Origin: Nageia nagi
Lineage: Eukaryota; Pinophyta
DNA: 64,000 nt
Assembly (NCBI GenBank): GCA_050084985.1
Contig: JBITNC010000001.1
Span: 45,322,001 to 45,386,000 of the forward strand
Reading direction: 5' to 3'
In this document: positions 52,051-64,000 of the stretch, piece by piece
How the letters are laid out: the number at the start of each line of letters is the position of its first letter
Numbering within the stretch: the first letter of the stretch is position 1
Position numbers and translations under genes: made by a program
The notes under the pieces: model-generated
What the model was told of the DNA's origin: nothing
Database searches by the model: none
Seen by the model: the letters and a program-made list of their open reading frames with translations, nothing else

Positions 52051-53975
52051 ATGGCCCAAAATATGGATCTTGCAATGATGATCCAATATATCAAGAACAA
52101 TCTAATTTTTCCAAATTAGGTATTGGTTTCTCTAGGGTATCCTATGGGCAATAATAAGGTTACATATAAGGCTTCAAAAAGTGTATCCCAAGAATCATAT
52201 CATAGATATGATGCTCTTTAGAAGAAACTTATGGATGTTGATTCTAAGGTCCTTGTGTAGCAAAAAACTGAAGACTATGATGGCATTTTCCCCTACCACC
52301 TAATTCCAAGAAACTCTCAAATTTTCCCCACTACCTAATTTCAAGACCCCTAAGTTCAAGATGTTAAATGGAGAAGGAGATATAAAATAACATCTCATTA
52401 GCTTGCAGGAGGAGTTCATACAATAATTAGGAACAAAAGATGAATTGATGGCTAAATGTTTCCCAAGGAGTTTAAAAGGAGATGTTAGTCAATGGTTTTA
52501 CTAGTAACCATATAGATCCATTCATTCCTGTGGAGAACTTTTCAAGATCTTCATGGGTTGGTATAAACATAATATCAAGTAAGAGGTAAAAGGAGCATAT
52601 TTGTGTATGCCAAGGGCCAGTGATTCATGCTTCAAAAAGGTATAACAATCTACCAAATTAAGTAGATTATATGAGGATGAGATAAATGGAATATGTGTAA
52701 ATGTTATTCTTCCAATCTTAAAATAGCATGCTATAGGTTATGATGAACTAGGATTTTGAACCATGACAAAAAAGTGTTGGTTAAGGAGAAAGTGTCATTA
52801 CAATTTGGCATATTGAAGTATGGATATGCCACATATACTAAAGAACCAAGGAATCCTTATACCAAGAAAAAGGAAAAAGTTATTAGTATGATAAAAGCAC
52901 ATTGATTGATAAGATTTGCAACAAAAAGGGAGCAAAGCTTAACTTTTTTTGTCCAACCAAGGTACATTCTTATAGATCTCATTAAAAAGGTACTGTTGAA
53001 AACTTTAAAAAGAAAACCACAAGATGAAAACTTAGAAGTAGGAAATCAAAATCACTATTGTACATATCATCAAAGAAGGGGTCATCTAACAAATAAATAT
53101 AATGAATTGGAGGTTTCCATATTGGATCTCATTTCTAGAGGCAAATATGAATTCCAAGAAAGAAACTAAAGGATGAACTTGATCAACAATTAAATAATAC
53201 CATCATTGTTGATGAGGACATTTACATAACCATCAAGCAAGGAATTCCTGAAGCCATTGCAAATTTTGTGATGCATGAATAAGTATTCTATTAGATCCAA
53301 TATCTCATAATATGCTAGAGAAATTTTAAAAAAAGGCACAAAAACATTAGTTTATTTGAGCTTTTTCAAATTTTTGAGCCATATAGTGAGATTTTGTAAA
53401 GTGAAAAAAGTTTGTATTGATATATTTGGTTCTACTTTTTTTGAAAAAGTTCATTCTTAAAAAGATTGTAATATAATAAGCTTTGATGATAAAGAATTTC
53501 CCAAAAATGCAAAAAATGATGAATATTTGCTTCTTTATATTAAACCATGCATAAATGGATGGGAAATCAAAAGGTCTATGTATGGTATAAATATTTGTTC
53601 ATTCAAATTTTTACAATATCTTGAAGAAAAAGGTGTCCAAATCCCTTGGATGATCCCATACTTAGAATATAAGGATTTGATAATATATCCAAAAGAACAC
53701 TTGGAATCATCACTCTACCTATTCAGCTTGGTCCCAAAATAGTACAAGCCTCATTTCATGTCATGAATAGTAAAATAACATATAATTTTCTATCAATAAG
53801 GTCTCATATCCATAACATGAAGGTAGTTCCTTCTACATTACATAATTATCTTAAATTTGAGCTTGATAGGAAGATATATATAGAAAAAGTAGATATAAAA
53901 CCCCATGATTTTTACAATTTGGTAGATGTAGAGCTTGATGTATTCGATTTTCATCATATTAGATATTGGAGTTAA
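52051..53975 (+). pseudogene. Ty3/Gypsy gag-protease relic, Tat-like
   Basis: Decayed plus-strand gag begins near MAQNMDLAMM (52051). It shows PKFKMLNGEGD, FPRSLKGDVSQWFY (the FP.SL.G.A..WF block) and a zinc-finger-like YCTYHQRRGHLTN with LEVSILDLISRGKYE (53041-53160). Protease-side text follows: KPCINGWEIKRSMYGINICS (53540), then RSHIHNMKVVPSTLHNYLKF (53800), which matches the GRPWIH.MKAVPST.HQ.LKF block of Gypsy elements. Many stops and frame shifts are present; reverse transcriptase, integrase and LTRs were not found. The C-X2-YH...GH finger is typical of the Tat/Athila branch. Confidence 0.75.
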
Positions 53976-54648
53976 GTGAGATAATCTTTGTATTCTTGAG
54001 TGCACACCCCCAGGATAGAGTAAAAATTGATAATATGCCCCATCTCCAGCATTGAGTTAGTTATGCATTATTTCGTATGAAATCACTGATCATAAGCTTT
54101 TAAGACATTCTAATTATTTATTATCCATTCAAAACTAAAAACCATTATATCTATCCTTATGATATTTCATCAGGCATAACTTTCTTTGACAAACCATGAT
54201 TAAACTAACAAACTTAACAAATCAAGACTAACAAACTTACACAAAGATATGACCAAAACAAACTATTAGACAAGATTATTGACATGAACTTAACAACTCA
54301 ACCATAAAGATATACAGACATAATGAGATAAAGGAATGATGGTTAACTATATTCCTAACCAACAAAAGGAGTGAGATATGGTTAATTATACACCCAACCA
54401 ACAAAGGGGTAGCATGCAATGCATTATGCAATTTAGACTACATGAAGATGCATAACTAACATATATGAAAATATAATCCTAAACTATATAAAAAATATAG
54501 GAAATATTACCTAGAAAATATCCTTGAAAAATACCATTTTGATCCTTATTTTATTTGAAAGCAACATCTTTTCTTGAATCTTAAAACTTAGCAAAATCAT
54601 GTATGCAAGTAGGAACATTTTGCTTGACCTTCTTTAGACATGTGTGAG
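53976..54648. other. No gene recognised
   Basis: AT-rich spacer between the Gypsy relic and the old Sirevirus relic. A short repeated GAGATA(A)...ATGGTTAA(C/T)TATA unit appears near 54329-54390. Confidence 0.4.
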
Positions 54649-56441
54649 TGTTGAGTAAAGGAGGCCTTAGAATTTTTTATCATTAGTTTCAATTTATCAT
54701 GATGTTTTTATCATTGTTGTCAACACAAGCCAAAAATGAGTTTCATGTCAATTGTAGTAAAACTGGGTACTTTCTAAAGCTCTCATAGTTTCTAGAGATC
54801 TTACAGTTTCTAGAGTTATTTTAGAGCTATCATAGTTTTTGGAACTATTTTTGGGGCGATCATAACGTTTAAAATCATTTTGTAAAGAAATACAATTTTT
54901 AGAACTTATTTATGGAGCCATCATAGTGTTTGGACCCATTCTGGATAGAAATACAAATTCTGGAGCTACATCTTTATTATAGAGCTCTCATAGTTTCTAG
55001 AGCTACGTCACTATTATGGAGCTCAATCATCATCATTATTCTAGAGCTAGATCTTTATTCTAGAGCCCAATCATCATTCTAGAGCTTACTTAATATTTAT
55101 GCCTTAGTCATTTCTAGAGCTGTAAATAAGAGCAAATTTGCATTGAGAGTAATATTGACAAATCTACTAGAAATGATCCAAAGAGAGTTAAGATACCAAA
55201 TTTGGAACAATGGTACTTTATATTATATAATTATAGAGAATACATGAACTAAATTTGAGGGAAAATATATAAGTATTATATAAGTTATAGGGCCCAAAAA
55301 ATGATAGTTTCACACTTTTTAACTACTAAAAAATACAATGAAAAATTTGTGTCAAAGGTCAACTTTGCAGCGATGCTAGGAGTGATTCTTGAAGAGTTAA
55401 GAGATAAAATTTAGATTAGATGTAGTTCATAAAATCAAGAACATGTGGATATAATTTAGTATTTATTAGAGTTATTAGGCACAAATTATGAGAACTCAAA
55501 AAGGGCATCTGGGCAAGTTTTGATTGCTAGAGAAAAATTGGGGAAAAGGTGAATATACCCAAAATTTTAAATAGAACTTTGCCAAATGAATTTTGGAAAA
55601 ATGTGCATAAATTTTAAGTATGTGATAATAATTATAAGGGTATTTGCATGAGAAAAACTATCAAGAATAAAAAAAACCCAAGTTATTGCGTGCATAACAG
55701 AAAAAAGCTAAAAATAGTAAAGCAGAAGTAGTTAACTACAGTACAAAAGCAAAAGACTGAATTGCAAGAGGTAATGCATGAAAGGTTATTTTATTTAACT
55801 AATTTTGGAGAGAAAAATACTTATCATGCAAAAATAGAATGTTATTAAAAAAATAAAAGAAAGTAAAAAATAGAAAGAAAAGCATGCATATAAAAATAAC
55901 AAGTGCTATAAAACATAAAAGAGGAATTATTGCATGAATCAATGTGTTGAGAATTGTTGCAATGTATGTGATATTTGTGTAAGTGGAGGAAGAGAGAAGA
56001 GTGGTAGGAGATAAAGTAGTAGTAGAGAAAGAAGAAAGAGCTTGAACAACTTAGGGTTCTAGAACAGTGAAGTCGAAGGCATGTAATATGTCATAATCTT
56101 TTTATGTAGAAATCAAGTTGGTGCTTAGATAAGAGTTGGAGCTCCTTGCAGTAGGTGCTACAGCATTGATGGTTAGTGGGTGCTATTAATAATACTAGGT
56201 ACTATAACATTTATAAGACCAACCATTTTCAAACCAAATTTGATTGGGAGATAAGTAGTCCACTAGCATAGTGGTTTTTTCTTCATTAGGTTTCCACTAT
56301 AAATTATGTGTTGTGTGTTGTTAGCTTGTGTGATTGCCTTTTGTAGTTCCAATAGATACCTTGCAACTATTTTTGTGATAAAAAAGGAAAATTTAAATAC
56401 ATTGATTCATCCTCCCTCTTAGTGTCACTTCCATAATAACA
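54649..56441 (+). repeat. Left LTR of the old Sirevirus relic (about 1793 bp)
   Basis: U3 between about 54779 and 55110 is filled with degenerate repeats of TTTCTAGAGCT, TCATAGT and ATTCTGGAGCTA type. These occupy the place of the TCCGGA repeats in the younger element. Confidence 0.85.
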
Positions 56442-56456
56442 ATTAATATTAGAGCT
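56442..56456 (+). promoter_or_regulatory. Decayed primer-binding site
   Basis: ATTAATATTAGAGCT stands where the younger element has ATTGGTATCAGAGCC. The differences are transitions or a single G to A series, in keeping with decay. Confidence 0.7.
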
Positions 56457-56506
56457 AAGTTCATTTTTCAAGTCCAATCAACTAAGGAGATCCAAGGAGT
56501 GACATA

Positions 56507-59500
56507 ATGACCAGTGGTGAAGATTTCTCATCTAATAAAGCACCTTTATTTTATGGAAAAAATTATGCATACTGGAGGCTTAGAATGCAAATATATATTT
56601 ATACTTTGGGGTTTTATACTTCGTAGGGAGTAACAAATGGATATACAACACCTACCACTCCTCCAACTGATGCAGTTAGCAAGAAACTATTTGAGAATAA
56701 TTTCAAGTCCAAGAATGCCACAATGTGTGGTTTAATTGATAATCAACTGGTAAAGGTCATGGGTTGCAATTCTACCAAGGAAATTTAGGATAAGTTAAAA
56801 AGCATACATGAAGGAGATGACAAGATCAAGGAAGCAAAGCTACAAAGCTTTAGGTCTCAATTTGAAAGTTTAAAAATGAGATATGAATAAGAGATATCCA
56901 CATATATGTTAAGAGTTAATGAGATAATGAATACAATTAGATATCTAGAAGAAAATATAGAATATGCAATGATTATCAAGAAGGTGCTTAGATCATTACC
57001 ATCGAGATTTAACTCTAAGGTCTCAACCATTGAAGAAACCAAAGATCTCAATTCCTTTTTATTGGATGAAATTCATGAATCTTTGATAGCTTATAAGATG
57101 AGGATTAGAAAGGGAAAAACCTCTGATAGATAACTAAGATTTAAATCAACTAAAAGAATTAAAACCAAATTAGACTATGGTGAAGAAGAGATATCAAATC
57201 TTAAGGAATCTAACTTTATCAGAAGGCTCAAGAGAGGTTAAGGCAAATAAAAAGGTAAGCTTCATTTTAAATGCTTCAGTTATGGTAAAGAGGGTCATTT
57301 TGCAAACAAATGTCCTCGCAAAGAAAAAGATAGTAATGATGATCTTGCTAGCTATTCAAGAAGAAAAATTTCATCTCTCAAGAAAATGATAGTGAAATTG
57401 ATGCCAATGAAGAGGAAAAAGAATCTAAAGATAATTACAATGAATCTCTATTTATGGCTCATGAAACTAGCAAGAATCAACTAGAAGGTGAAGAAGACCT
57501 TGATGATGATGAGATAAAAGCTATAGTTGATTATGAGGGTGAATTCATAGCTACTTTTTAAAGGATCTAGATAGTGAAAGAAATTATAATAAGAAATTGG
57601 ATAGAAAACTTGAAAAATTAAATATAATAATTGAAGAGTTGAGTGTTAAGATAGAAGAAGCAAAAGTGATAGAAGAAACTATGCAATTACAATTAATCAA
57701 TATAATAGATGGTTATCATACTCTTAAAGAAGAAATTGTAGGGTTCAAGGAGGAGATTGAAAAGCTAACTCAATAAGCTAAGATTAATTACAAATTTGTG
57801 AAGAGTGGAGAAAAGCTTGATGAGATACTATAGTCATAAAGAGATCCAAAAATTAAAATAGGAATAAGCTTTAAGTTAGGAGAGTCTTCCAATTCAACAA
57901 ATGAAGAAAAATCCAAAAGTAACCCAAAGTAGCCTCTGAAAGATAGTATGGAGAAACCAAAGGTGAATACTAGTCAACTAAGAAACAAGCATAAAATGGA
58001 CACTAAGGGATTTATCAAAGTTGAATAGCAAGCAAGGAGAGCATCAAGGAGATTAATCAATAATTACTATTAGCAAACCAGGTCTCACAATTTATATCCT
58101 ACTTCTAGTTACACTTTTCATGGTTACTATTATAATTGTAATAAGTATGGTCATAAAATTACTAGTTGTAGACTCAATGTTTAATCATTTAATTATGTGC
58201 ATTATAATGCATTTACTCCTCTATTTGGGTATAATTTTAAATGCTATAAATATCATAATTATGGTCATATAGCTAGATTTTGTAGAAATAACTTTGTCAA
58301 CTCTTCTAAACAAAGAGAAAATCAATATGAATTATCTAGTGGGGAGAAGAGTCAATATACTAAGAAAATAATTAAACCTCAAATAAAAGAAGAAAATACT
58401 ATAGCAAAATAAATATTGAAGCCTAAAAAGGAATGGGTAGAGAAAGTCAAAGAGAAAAAAGATGCTAAGAAGTCCCTAATTATTCATACAACCTTGAAAG
58501 CTCATAACAAAATAAACCATGGATTCTTGATAGTGGATACTCAAGTACATGACAAGTAATAAGCAAAGATTTGAGAAGTTGGCATGATATGTGAAGGTGG
58601 ATCAATAAAGTTTAGCAACAATGATGGAGCCGAAATTGTAGGCAAAGGTACAATCAAGCTAGGGGAAGGAAAAGGAGTCAAATCAAAAGAAGTATTATTT
58701 ATGGATGGCTTAAATCATAATCTATTGAGTGTAATCCAAATATGTGACAAAGGTACTAATGTTACTTTCAAAAAATATGGTTGTGAAATCAGAAGAGCAA
58801 ATACTGGAAGATTATTAACCAAAGGTACAAAAATAACTAGAAATATGTACACTCTTACTGATACCATTGGAGGGTCTTGTTTGCTTGGATAAGAAGATGT
58901 TAACTAGATATGGTACAAGAGGCTTGGATTCATTAGTTTTGATAACTTAATAGATATTAGTTCAAATAAGGAAGTAAGAGACATGCTTGGCATCTCTAAG
59001 CAAATAAATAACATATGATCATCATGTCAGAAATGTAACCAAGCTAGAGTCAATTTCAAAGCAAAAGAATATTATTCAAGCAAGCCATTACAACTAGTTC
59101 AAACTAATTTACGTGGGCCAACAAGAACTCAATGCATACATGGATATATATACTTTATATATGCATAGATGATTAATCTAGGATGACATGTGTATTATTC
59201 TTGAGACACAAGTCAAAAACATTTGATATGTTCAAGACATTTAAGAATCAAGTTGAAAATATGATTGAAAAAAAGAATAAAATGTCTAAGGTCATATAGA
59301 AGAGGAGAGTTTATATTAGAAGAGTTTGCTAAATATTGTGATAAACATGGAATTAGGAGACAATTCTCAGTTGTAAGAACACCACAACAAAATAGTGTAG
59401 TGGAAAGGAAGAATAAAATAATTCAATAAATGGAAAGAACCATGTTGAGTGAGAGGAAAGTTTTAGATCAGTTTTGGAAAGAGGTAGTTCATACTGCTCT

Positions 59501-61485
59501 CTATATCCAAAATCGATGCATGCTCAAATCACATGTGGATGAGACTCCATATGAAATCTAGTTTGGAAGAAATCTCATTGTAAAATATTTTAAAGTATTT
59601 GGTAGTAAATGCTATATCAAAAATACAAAACAAAATCTTAGTACATTTGATGATAGAGCTAATGAAGACATATTCCTTGGCTATTCTTCAAAGATTAGAT
59701 CTTATTAGTGTTAAAATAAGAAGTTGAGAAGAATAGTAGACAATGTTCATGTCAATGTGGATGAAGGGACTATATAAAATATGATGAGCATGAACAAGAA
59801 GAAGAACAACAACAACTAACCACTCCAAAGTAAGCAACAAGATATGTTTAGACAAACCATCCTAAAGATCAAATAATAGGAGATCCACAAGTTGGAATTC
59901 AAACTAGAAGGAGAGTTTCCCAAGCATAAGAGTACATCAACTACTCTTTACTATTTAGAACCCAAAATAGTAATGGAGGCCAGCCAAGATGAATACTAGA
60001 TAAAGTTAATGGAAGAGAAGCTCAATCAAATTGAGAAAAATCAAACATGGGATTTGGTACCAAGGCCAACCAATAAAAATTGGAACTAAATGTATCTTTA
60101 GGAATAAGCTAAATGAAGATGGGAAAGTGGTAAGGAATAAAGCTAGGTTGATATATCAAGGATATCCTCAAGTAGAAGGAATAAATTTTGAAGAAACTTT
60201 TGATCTAGTAGCTAGACTAGAACCCATTAAAATGTTTCTTGCTTTAGCTATTTATAAACACTTCAAAGTTTATCAAATGGATGTAAAGTTGGCTTTCCTA
60301 AATGGCAAGTTTGAAGAGGAATTCTACATAGAGTAGCCAAATGGTTTTCAATTGGGAGAAAATTCAAATTTAGTATGTAGGCTCAAAAAGGCCTTATATG
60401 GCTTAAAGCAAGCACTAAGGGCATGGTATGAAAGGTTCAAAAATTATTTACTACAACAAAAATTCAATAAAGGTATGGTTGATAGTAATTTATATGTTAA
60501 ATATGAGAAATTCCATCAAATTATAGTTGTAGTCTATGTAGATGATATAATTTCTTGAGTTTGTAAGGATGAAATATGTAAAGATTTTGAAACCAAATAC
60601 AAAAAGAGTTTAAGATGTCTATGATAGGTAAAATATCATAGTATTTGGACTTGCAAGTTAATCAACTTGAAAAAGGAATTTTTATTTCTCAAGTTAAATA
60701 TGTTAAGGAGATGTTAAAGAAGTTTACCATGGAAGATTGTAAACCAGTTGGAACTCCTATGAATATTGGGTGCAAGCTAAGCAAAGAGGATAAATCATCA
60801 CCCATAGACCAAACAACATACAAGTCCATGATTGGTAGCCTACTATACCTAACTACTACAAGAATAGATTTACTATAGACTATGTGTATGGTGGCCATAT
60901 TTCAAGTTGATCCTATAGACACACATGTCACAACTATGAAAAGGATATTTAGATATTTGAAAGGTACTATGGAGTGTGGATTATGGTATCCAAGAGGTAA
61001 TAAATTCACACTAATAGCCTATTCAGATGCTGATTAGGTAGGTTGTGTGGATGAAAAGAAGAGTACAAGTGGAGGTGCATTTTATCTTTACGATAAATTG
61101 ATTACATGGAAAAACAAGAAGCATGACTCAGTCTCTTTGAGTACAACAAAAGCATAATACATGGTAGCAATATCTTATTGCACATAAGTGTTATGGATGA
61201 AGAAAACATTGAAGGATCTTAGTATATTATGTAACAAAATTATTCCACTATTATGTGATAATACAAGTGCAATTAGTATCTTCAAAAAACTAGTAATGCA
61301 CTCAAGAAACAAGCATATAGTAATCATATATCATTTCTTGAGAGAACTTAGCAGATGGAGATTTCAAGTTAGAGTTTGTACCTATAGTAGAGTAAGTAGT
61401 TGATATATTTACAAAGTAATTACCCAAGGATATTTTTTAATATTTGATAAAAAAGCTGGGAGTTACAACACTTCTCAAAAACTAA
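56507..61485 (+). pseudogene. Decayed Sirevirus gag-pol
   Basis: Collinear with gag-pol at 7521-12591. Gag opens near 56507 with SSNKAPLF and YWRLRM. The first zinc knuckle keeps C, H and C but its second Cys is Tyr, near 57265-57310; another knuckle near 58235 has the same Cys to Tyr change. Protease DSG is near 58530. Integrase, reverse transcriptase (MDVKLAFLNGKF, YGLKQALRAWY, YVDDIIS near 60535) and RNase H ([11 protein letters not shown] near 61055) are recognisable. Dozens of stops and several frame shifts separate open pieces such as 58584-58892 and 60031-60336. It ends LGVTTLLKN near 61483. Nothing here can be functional. Confidence 0.92.
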
Positions 61486-61732
61486 GCTACAAGGGTGGCA
61501 ACACACCCTTAGGAGGAGTAATTTCCCTATATCTTATGCTCCTATGTGTATTTATTGTTTCATATAACTATTTATTTGTCTATAAAAACTTAGTTGGAGT
61601 TATTAAAAAGCATTATTTAAGTAAAGGAGAAGTTAGAGGCCACCCTTTATCATTATTATCAAAAAGGGAGAAAGAAATACTAGCAAAAATAGTAAAAAGT
61701 ACTAGGAATATATGTGTGTTGCCAACAATGCT

Positions 61733-61744
61733 AAAGGGGGATAT
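61733..61744 (+). promoter_or_regulatory. Polypurine tract of the old Sirevirus relic
   Basis: AAAGGGGGATAT ends directly at the right LTR. An earlier purine run (AGGAGGAGT near 61511) may be the relic of a second tract. Confidence 0.75.
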
Positions 61745-63498
61745 TGTTGAGTAAAGGAGGAACTAGAATATTTTATCATTTTTGTAAATTTTCCATGATT
61801 TTTTTTCATTATTGTCAACATAGGTCAAAAATGAGTTTCATGTCAATTGTAGTAAAACTAGGTGCTTTTTAAAGCTCTCATAGTTTCTAGAGATCTTACA
61901 GTTTCTAGAGCTATTTTTGGAGTTATCATAGTTTTTGGAGCCATCATAGTGTTTAGAATCATTCTAAAAATAAATAAAATTTCTCGAGCTTATTTATGGA
62001 GCCATCATAGTGTTTGAACTCATTCTGGAAAGAAATATAGATTTTGGAGCTTATTTCTGGAGCTACATCTTTATTATAGAGCTTTCATAGTTTTTGGAGC
62101 TATGTTACTATTATGGAGCTCAGCCATCATCATTATTTTAGAGCTACATCTTTATTTTAGATCCCAACCATCATTCTAGAGTATACTTTTTGGATCTTAC
62201 TTAATACTCATGCCTTAGTCATTTCTAGAGCTTTGAACAGGAGCAAATATGCATCGAGGACAATACTAGTATATCTACTAGAAATGATCCAAAGAGAGTT
62301 AAGGTACCAAATTTGGATATATGTTACTTAATATTAAAGAGAATACATGAACCAAATTTTAGGAAAAATGGAAAAGTATTTTTAAATTTATAAGGCCCCA
62401 AAAATGATAGTTTCACGCTTTTTGGATGCTAAAAAATATAATGAAAAATCTATATCTTGGGAGTGATTCCTAAAGAGTTAAAAGGTTAAAATTTGGACTA
62501 GATGTAGTTTATATAATCAAGAACACATGGATACAATTTGGTAGTCATTAGAGTTACAAGGCATAGATTATGAGAACTCAAAGAGGGCATCTAGGCATGT
62601 TTTAACTACTAGATAGAAACTAGGAAAAAAATAATTATACCCAAAATTTTAAATAAAACTTTACCAAATGGATTTTGGGGAAATATGCATGAATTTTAAG
62701 TATTTGAGAATATGTAGAAGAGGATTTGCATGAGAAAAACTACCATTAATAGAAGAATCCAAGTTGTTATATGCATAATTAAAAAAAACTAAAAATAATA
62801 AAGCAAAAGTAGTTAACTATAGTACAAAAGTAGAAGAGTGAATTGAAAGAGGTAATGCATGAAAGTTTATTTTAGTTAACTAAGTGTGAAGAGAAAAACA
62901 CTTATCATGCAAAAATAGAATGTTATTAAAAATAAAAGAAAGTAAAAAATAGAAAGAAAAGCATGCATGGAAAAATAACAAGTACTGCAAAACATAAAAG
63001 AGGGACTATTGCATGAATTAGTGTGTTGAGAGTTGTTGCAATGTATGTGATGTTTTTGTGAGTGGAGGAAGAGATAAGAGTGGTAGGAGATGGAGCAATA
63101 GAAAAGAAATCAGAAAGAGGTTGAACCATTTAGGGTTCTAAAATGCCAAAGGCATGCAATATGTCATAATCTTTTTATGTAGAAAACAAGTTGGTGCTTG
63201 AATAGGAGTTGGATCTCCTTACAGTGGATGTTGTAGTATTGAGGGTTAGTTGGTGCTATAAAATTTATAATACCAACCATTTTAATACTAGATTTGATTA
63301 AGATATTAAGCAGTTCATTGGCATAATGATTTTTCCTCATTAGGTTTCCATTATAAATTCTATGTTGTGTGTTGTTGGCTTATGTGATTGCCTTTTGTAG
63401 TTTCAATAGATAGCTTTCAAGTGTTTTTGTGATAAAGAAAAGTAAAAGTTTAAATATATCTATTCACCCCCCTTCTCAGTTTTGCTTCTAGAATAACA
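61745..63498 (+). repeat. Right LTR of the old Sirevirus relic (about 1754 bp)
   Basis: Starts TGTTGAGTAAAGGAGG like the left LTR and ends AATAACA at 63498. The divergence from the left copy is visibly much larger than in the younger element, with many indels. Confidence 0.85.
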
Positions 63499-64000
63499 TG
63501 ATCCTTCTTGGAAAAGTTATTCTTTTTTATTGATCTATGATGGTAGTGTTAATGCTTCCTTTGAAAGATCCTACACTCAAGATCACCTTGGAGTGTTCTA
63601 ATACTTCTAAGTAACAACTCAAGAATGCTCTCAATAACTCAATCACACACAAGTGAGATAAACATGTATAGTTGTTCCTCTCTTATCAAGAGAGTACTTC
63701 ACTCTAAGCTAAATTCTATTACTTCTCAAAATACAAGACTCTCTTACAATTATATAATATGATTCTCTCATCCTATCCTTATTCACATTAAAAGCATCAT
63801 AATGCTTCAAACTAGAGTGAAGAATGCTTGAGAAGAGGTCTCAATATATAGGAAATAATCCACTTTGGTTCACCCTTTTACCTAGGGGAATGCCATTATC
63901 CCAAGGATAAGGATAGTCACATGTGGGACAAGTTTCATTATTTAATTCACTAAATACTTAAAAGGTATTTAGGAAAATATTTAATATGTAATGGATTAAA
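63499..64000 (-). other. Possible LTR edge on the minus strand
   Basis: On the minus strand TCCTATATATTGAGACCTC (near 63850) resembles a plant LTR TATA and transcription-start block, followed by AGAGAATCATATTATATAAT and repeated AAGAGTG-type sequence. No end or partner is inside the window. Confidence 0.3.

Larger units (their letters stand above)
54649..63498 (+). mobile_element. Old Sirevirus-type copia relic
   Basis: Diverged LTRs (54649-56441 and 61745-63498), a decayed primer site, broken gag and pol collinear with the element at 5719, and a polypurine tract. LTR starts (TGTTGAG) and ends (AATAACA) are still clear. Flanking pentamers GTGAG and TGATC do not match, so no target duplication is left or the flanks recombined. 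The LTRs share with the younger Sirevirus the TTGTTGTCAACAC motif near the start, the GTTGGTGCT and AGTAGGTGCTA motifs near the middle and the ATTCA(C/T)CC(C/T)CC(C/T)TCT block near the end. It is a much older member of the same lineage. Confidence 0.9.

Noticed and set aside
54644-54648. Target duplication for the old Sirevirus relic
   Set aside because: GTGAG before the left LTR and TGATC after the right LTR do not match; decay alone cannot be shown.

Overview
The window is nuclear DNA from a large-genome seed plant. A gymnosperm is plausible but not proven. The evidence is spliceosomal introns, one of them 27 kb, pentatricopeptide-repeat (PPR) pseudogenes of the DYW class, and nested plant Ty1/copia retrotransposons. 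Nothing is prokaryotic. One host gene is recognisable; almost everything else is transposable elements at different stages of decay.

The host gene lies on the minus strand (about 48065 down to 18169 and beyond the left edge). Eight exons with mutually compatible phases and GT/AG borders encode the N-terminal WD40 propeller of a protein like animal MAPKBP1/WDR62. Six introns are short (79-116 bp, and one of 863 bp). Intron 2 is 27.2 kb and the intron after exon 8 is at least 18.2 kb, because it runs off the window.

Layout. 1-3974: intron sequence with a decayed copia reverse-transcriptase fragment. 3975-16098: an unclassified TG...CA element (called TE-A here, copy 1) with a perfect 5-bp target duplication, split by an almost intact Sirevirus-type copia element (5719-14514, also with a perfect 5-bp duplication). 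16104-18168: intron. 18169-19743: exons 8 to 3. 19744-46932: the giant intron 2, holding a small LTR-type element (21291 to about 22985), a LINE RNase H remnant, TE-A copy 2 (25998-33996), a tRNA-derived SINE, a 248-bp hAT-type MITE with perfect 8-bp duplication, and a second copia element (37398-46132). 46933-48065: exons 2 and 1. Upstream of the gene: broken PPR and DYW pseudogene pieces (49860-51120), a Gypsy gag-protease relic (52051-53975), and an old Sirevirus relic (54649-63498).

The most unusual content is structural. TE-A copies carry arrays of 8-10 spaced hairpins near one end whose arms change in a compensatory way. The second copia element carries seven tandem about 50-bp repeats in its 3' region, each folding into a small hairpin, again with paired compensatory changes. 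Its long 5' leader contains a decayed array of 31-residue PPR repeats, apparently captured from a host gene. All functional calls rest on motif recognition by eye; no database or alignment program was used.
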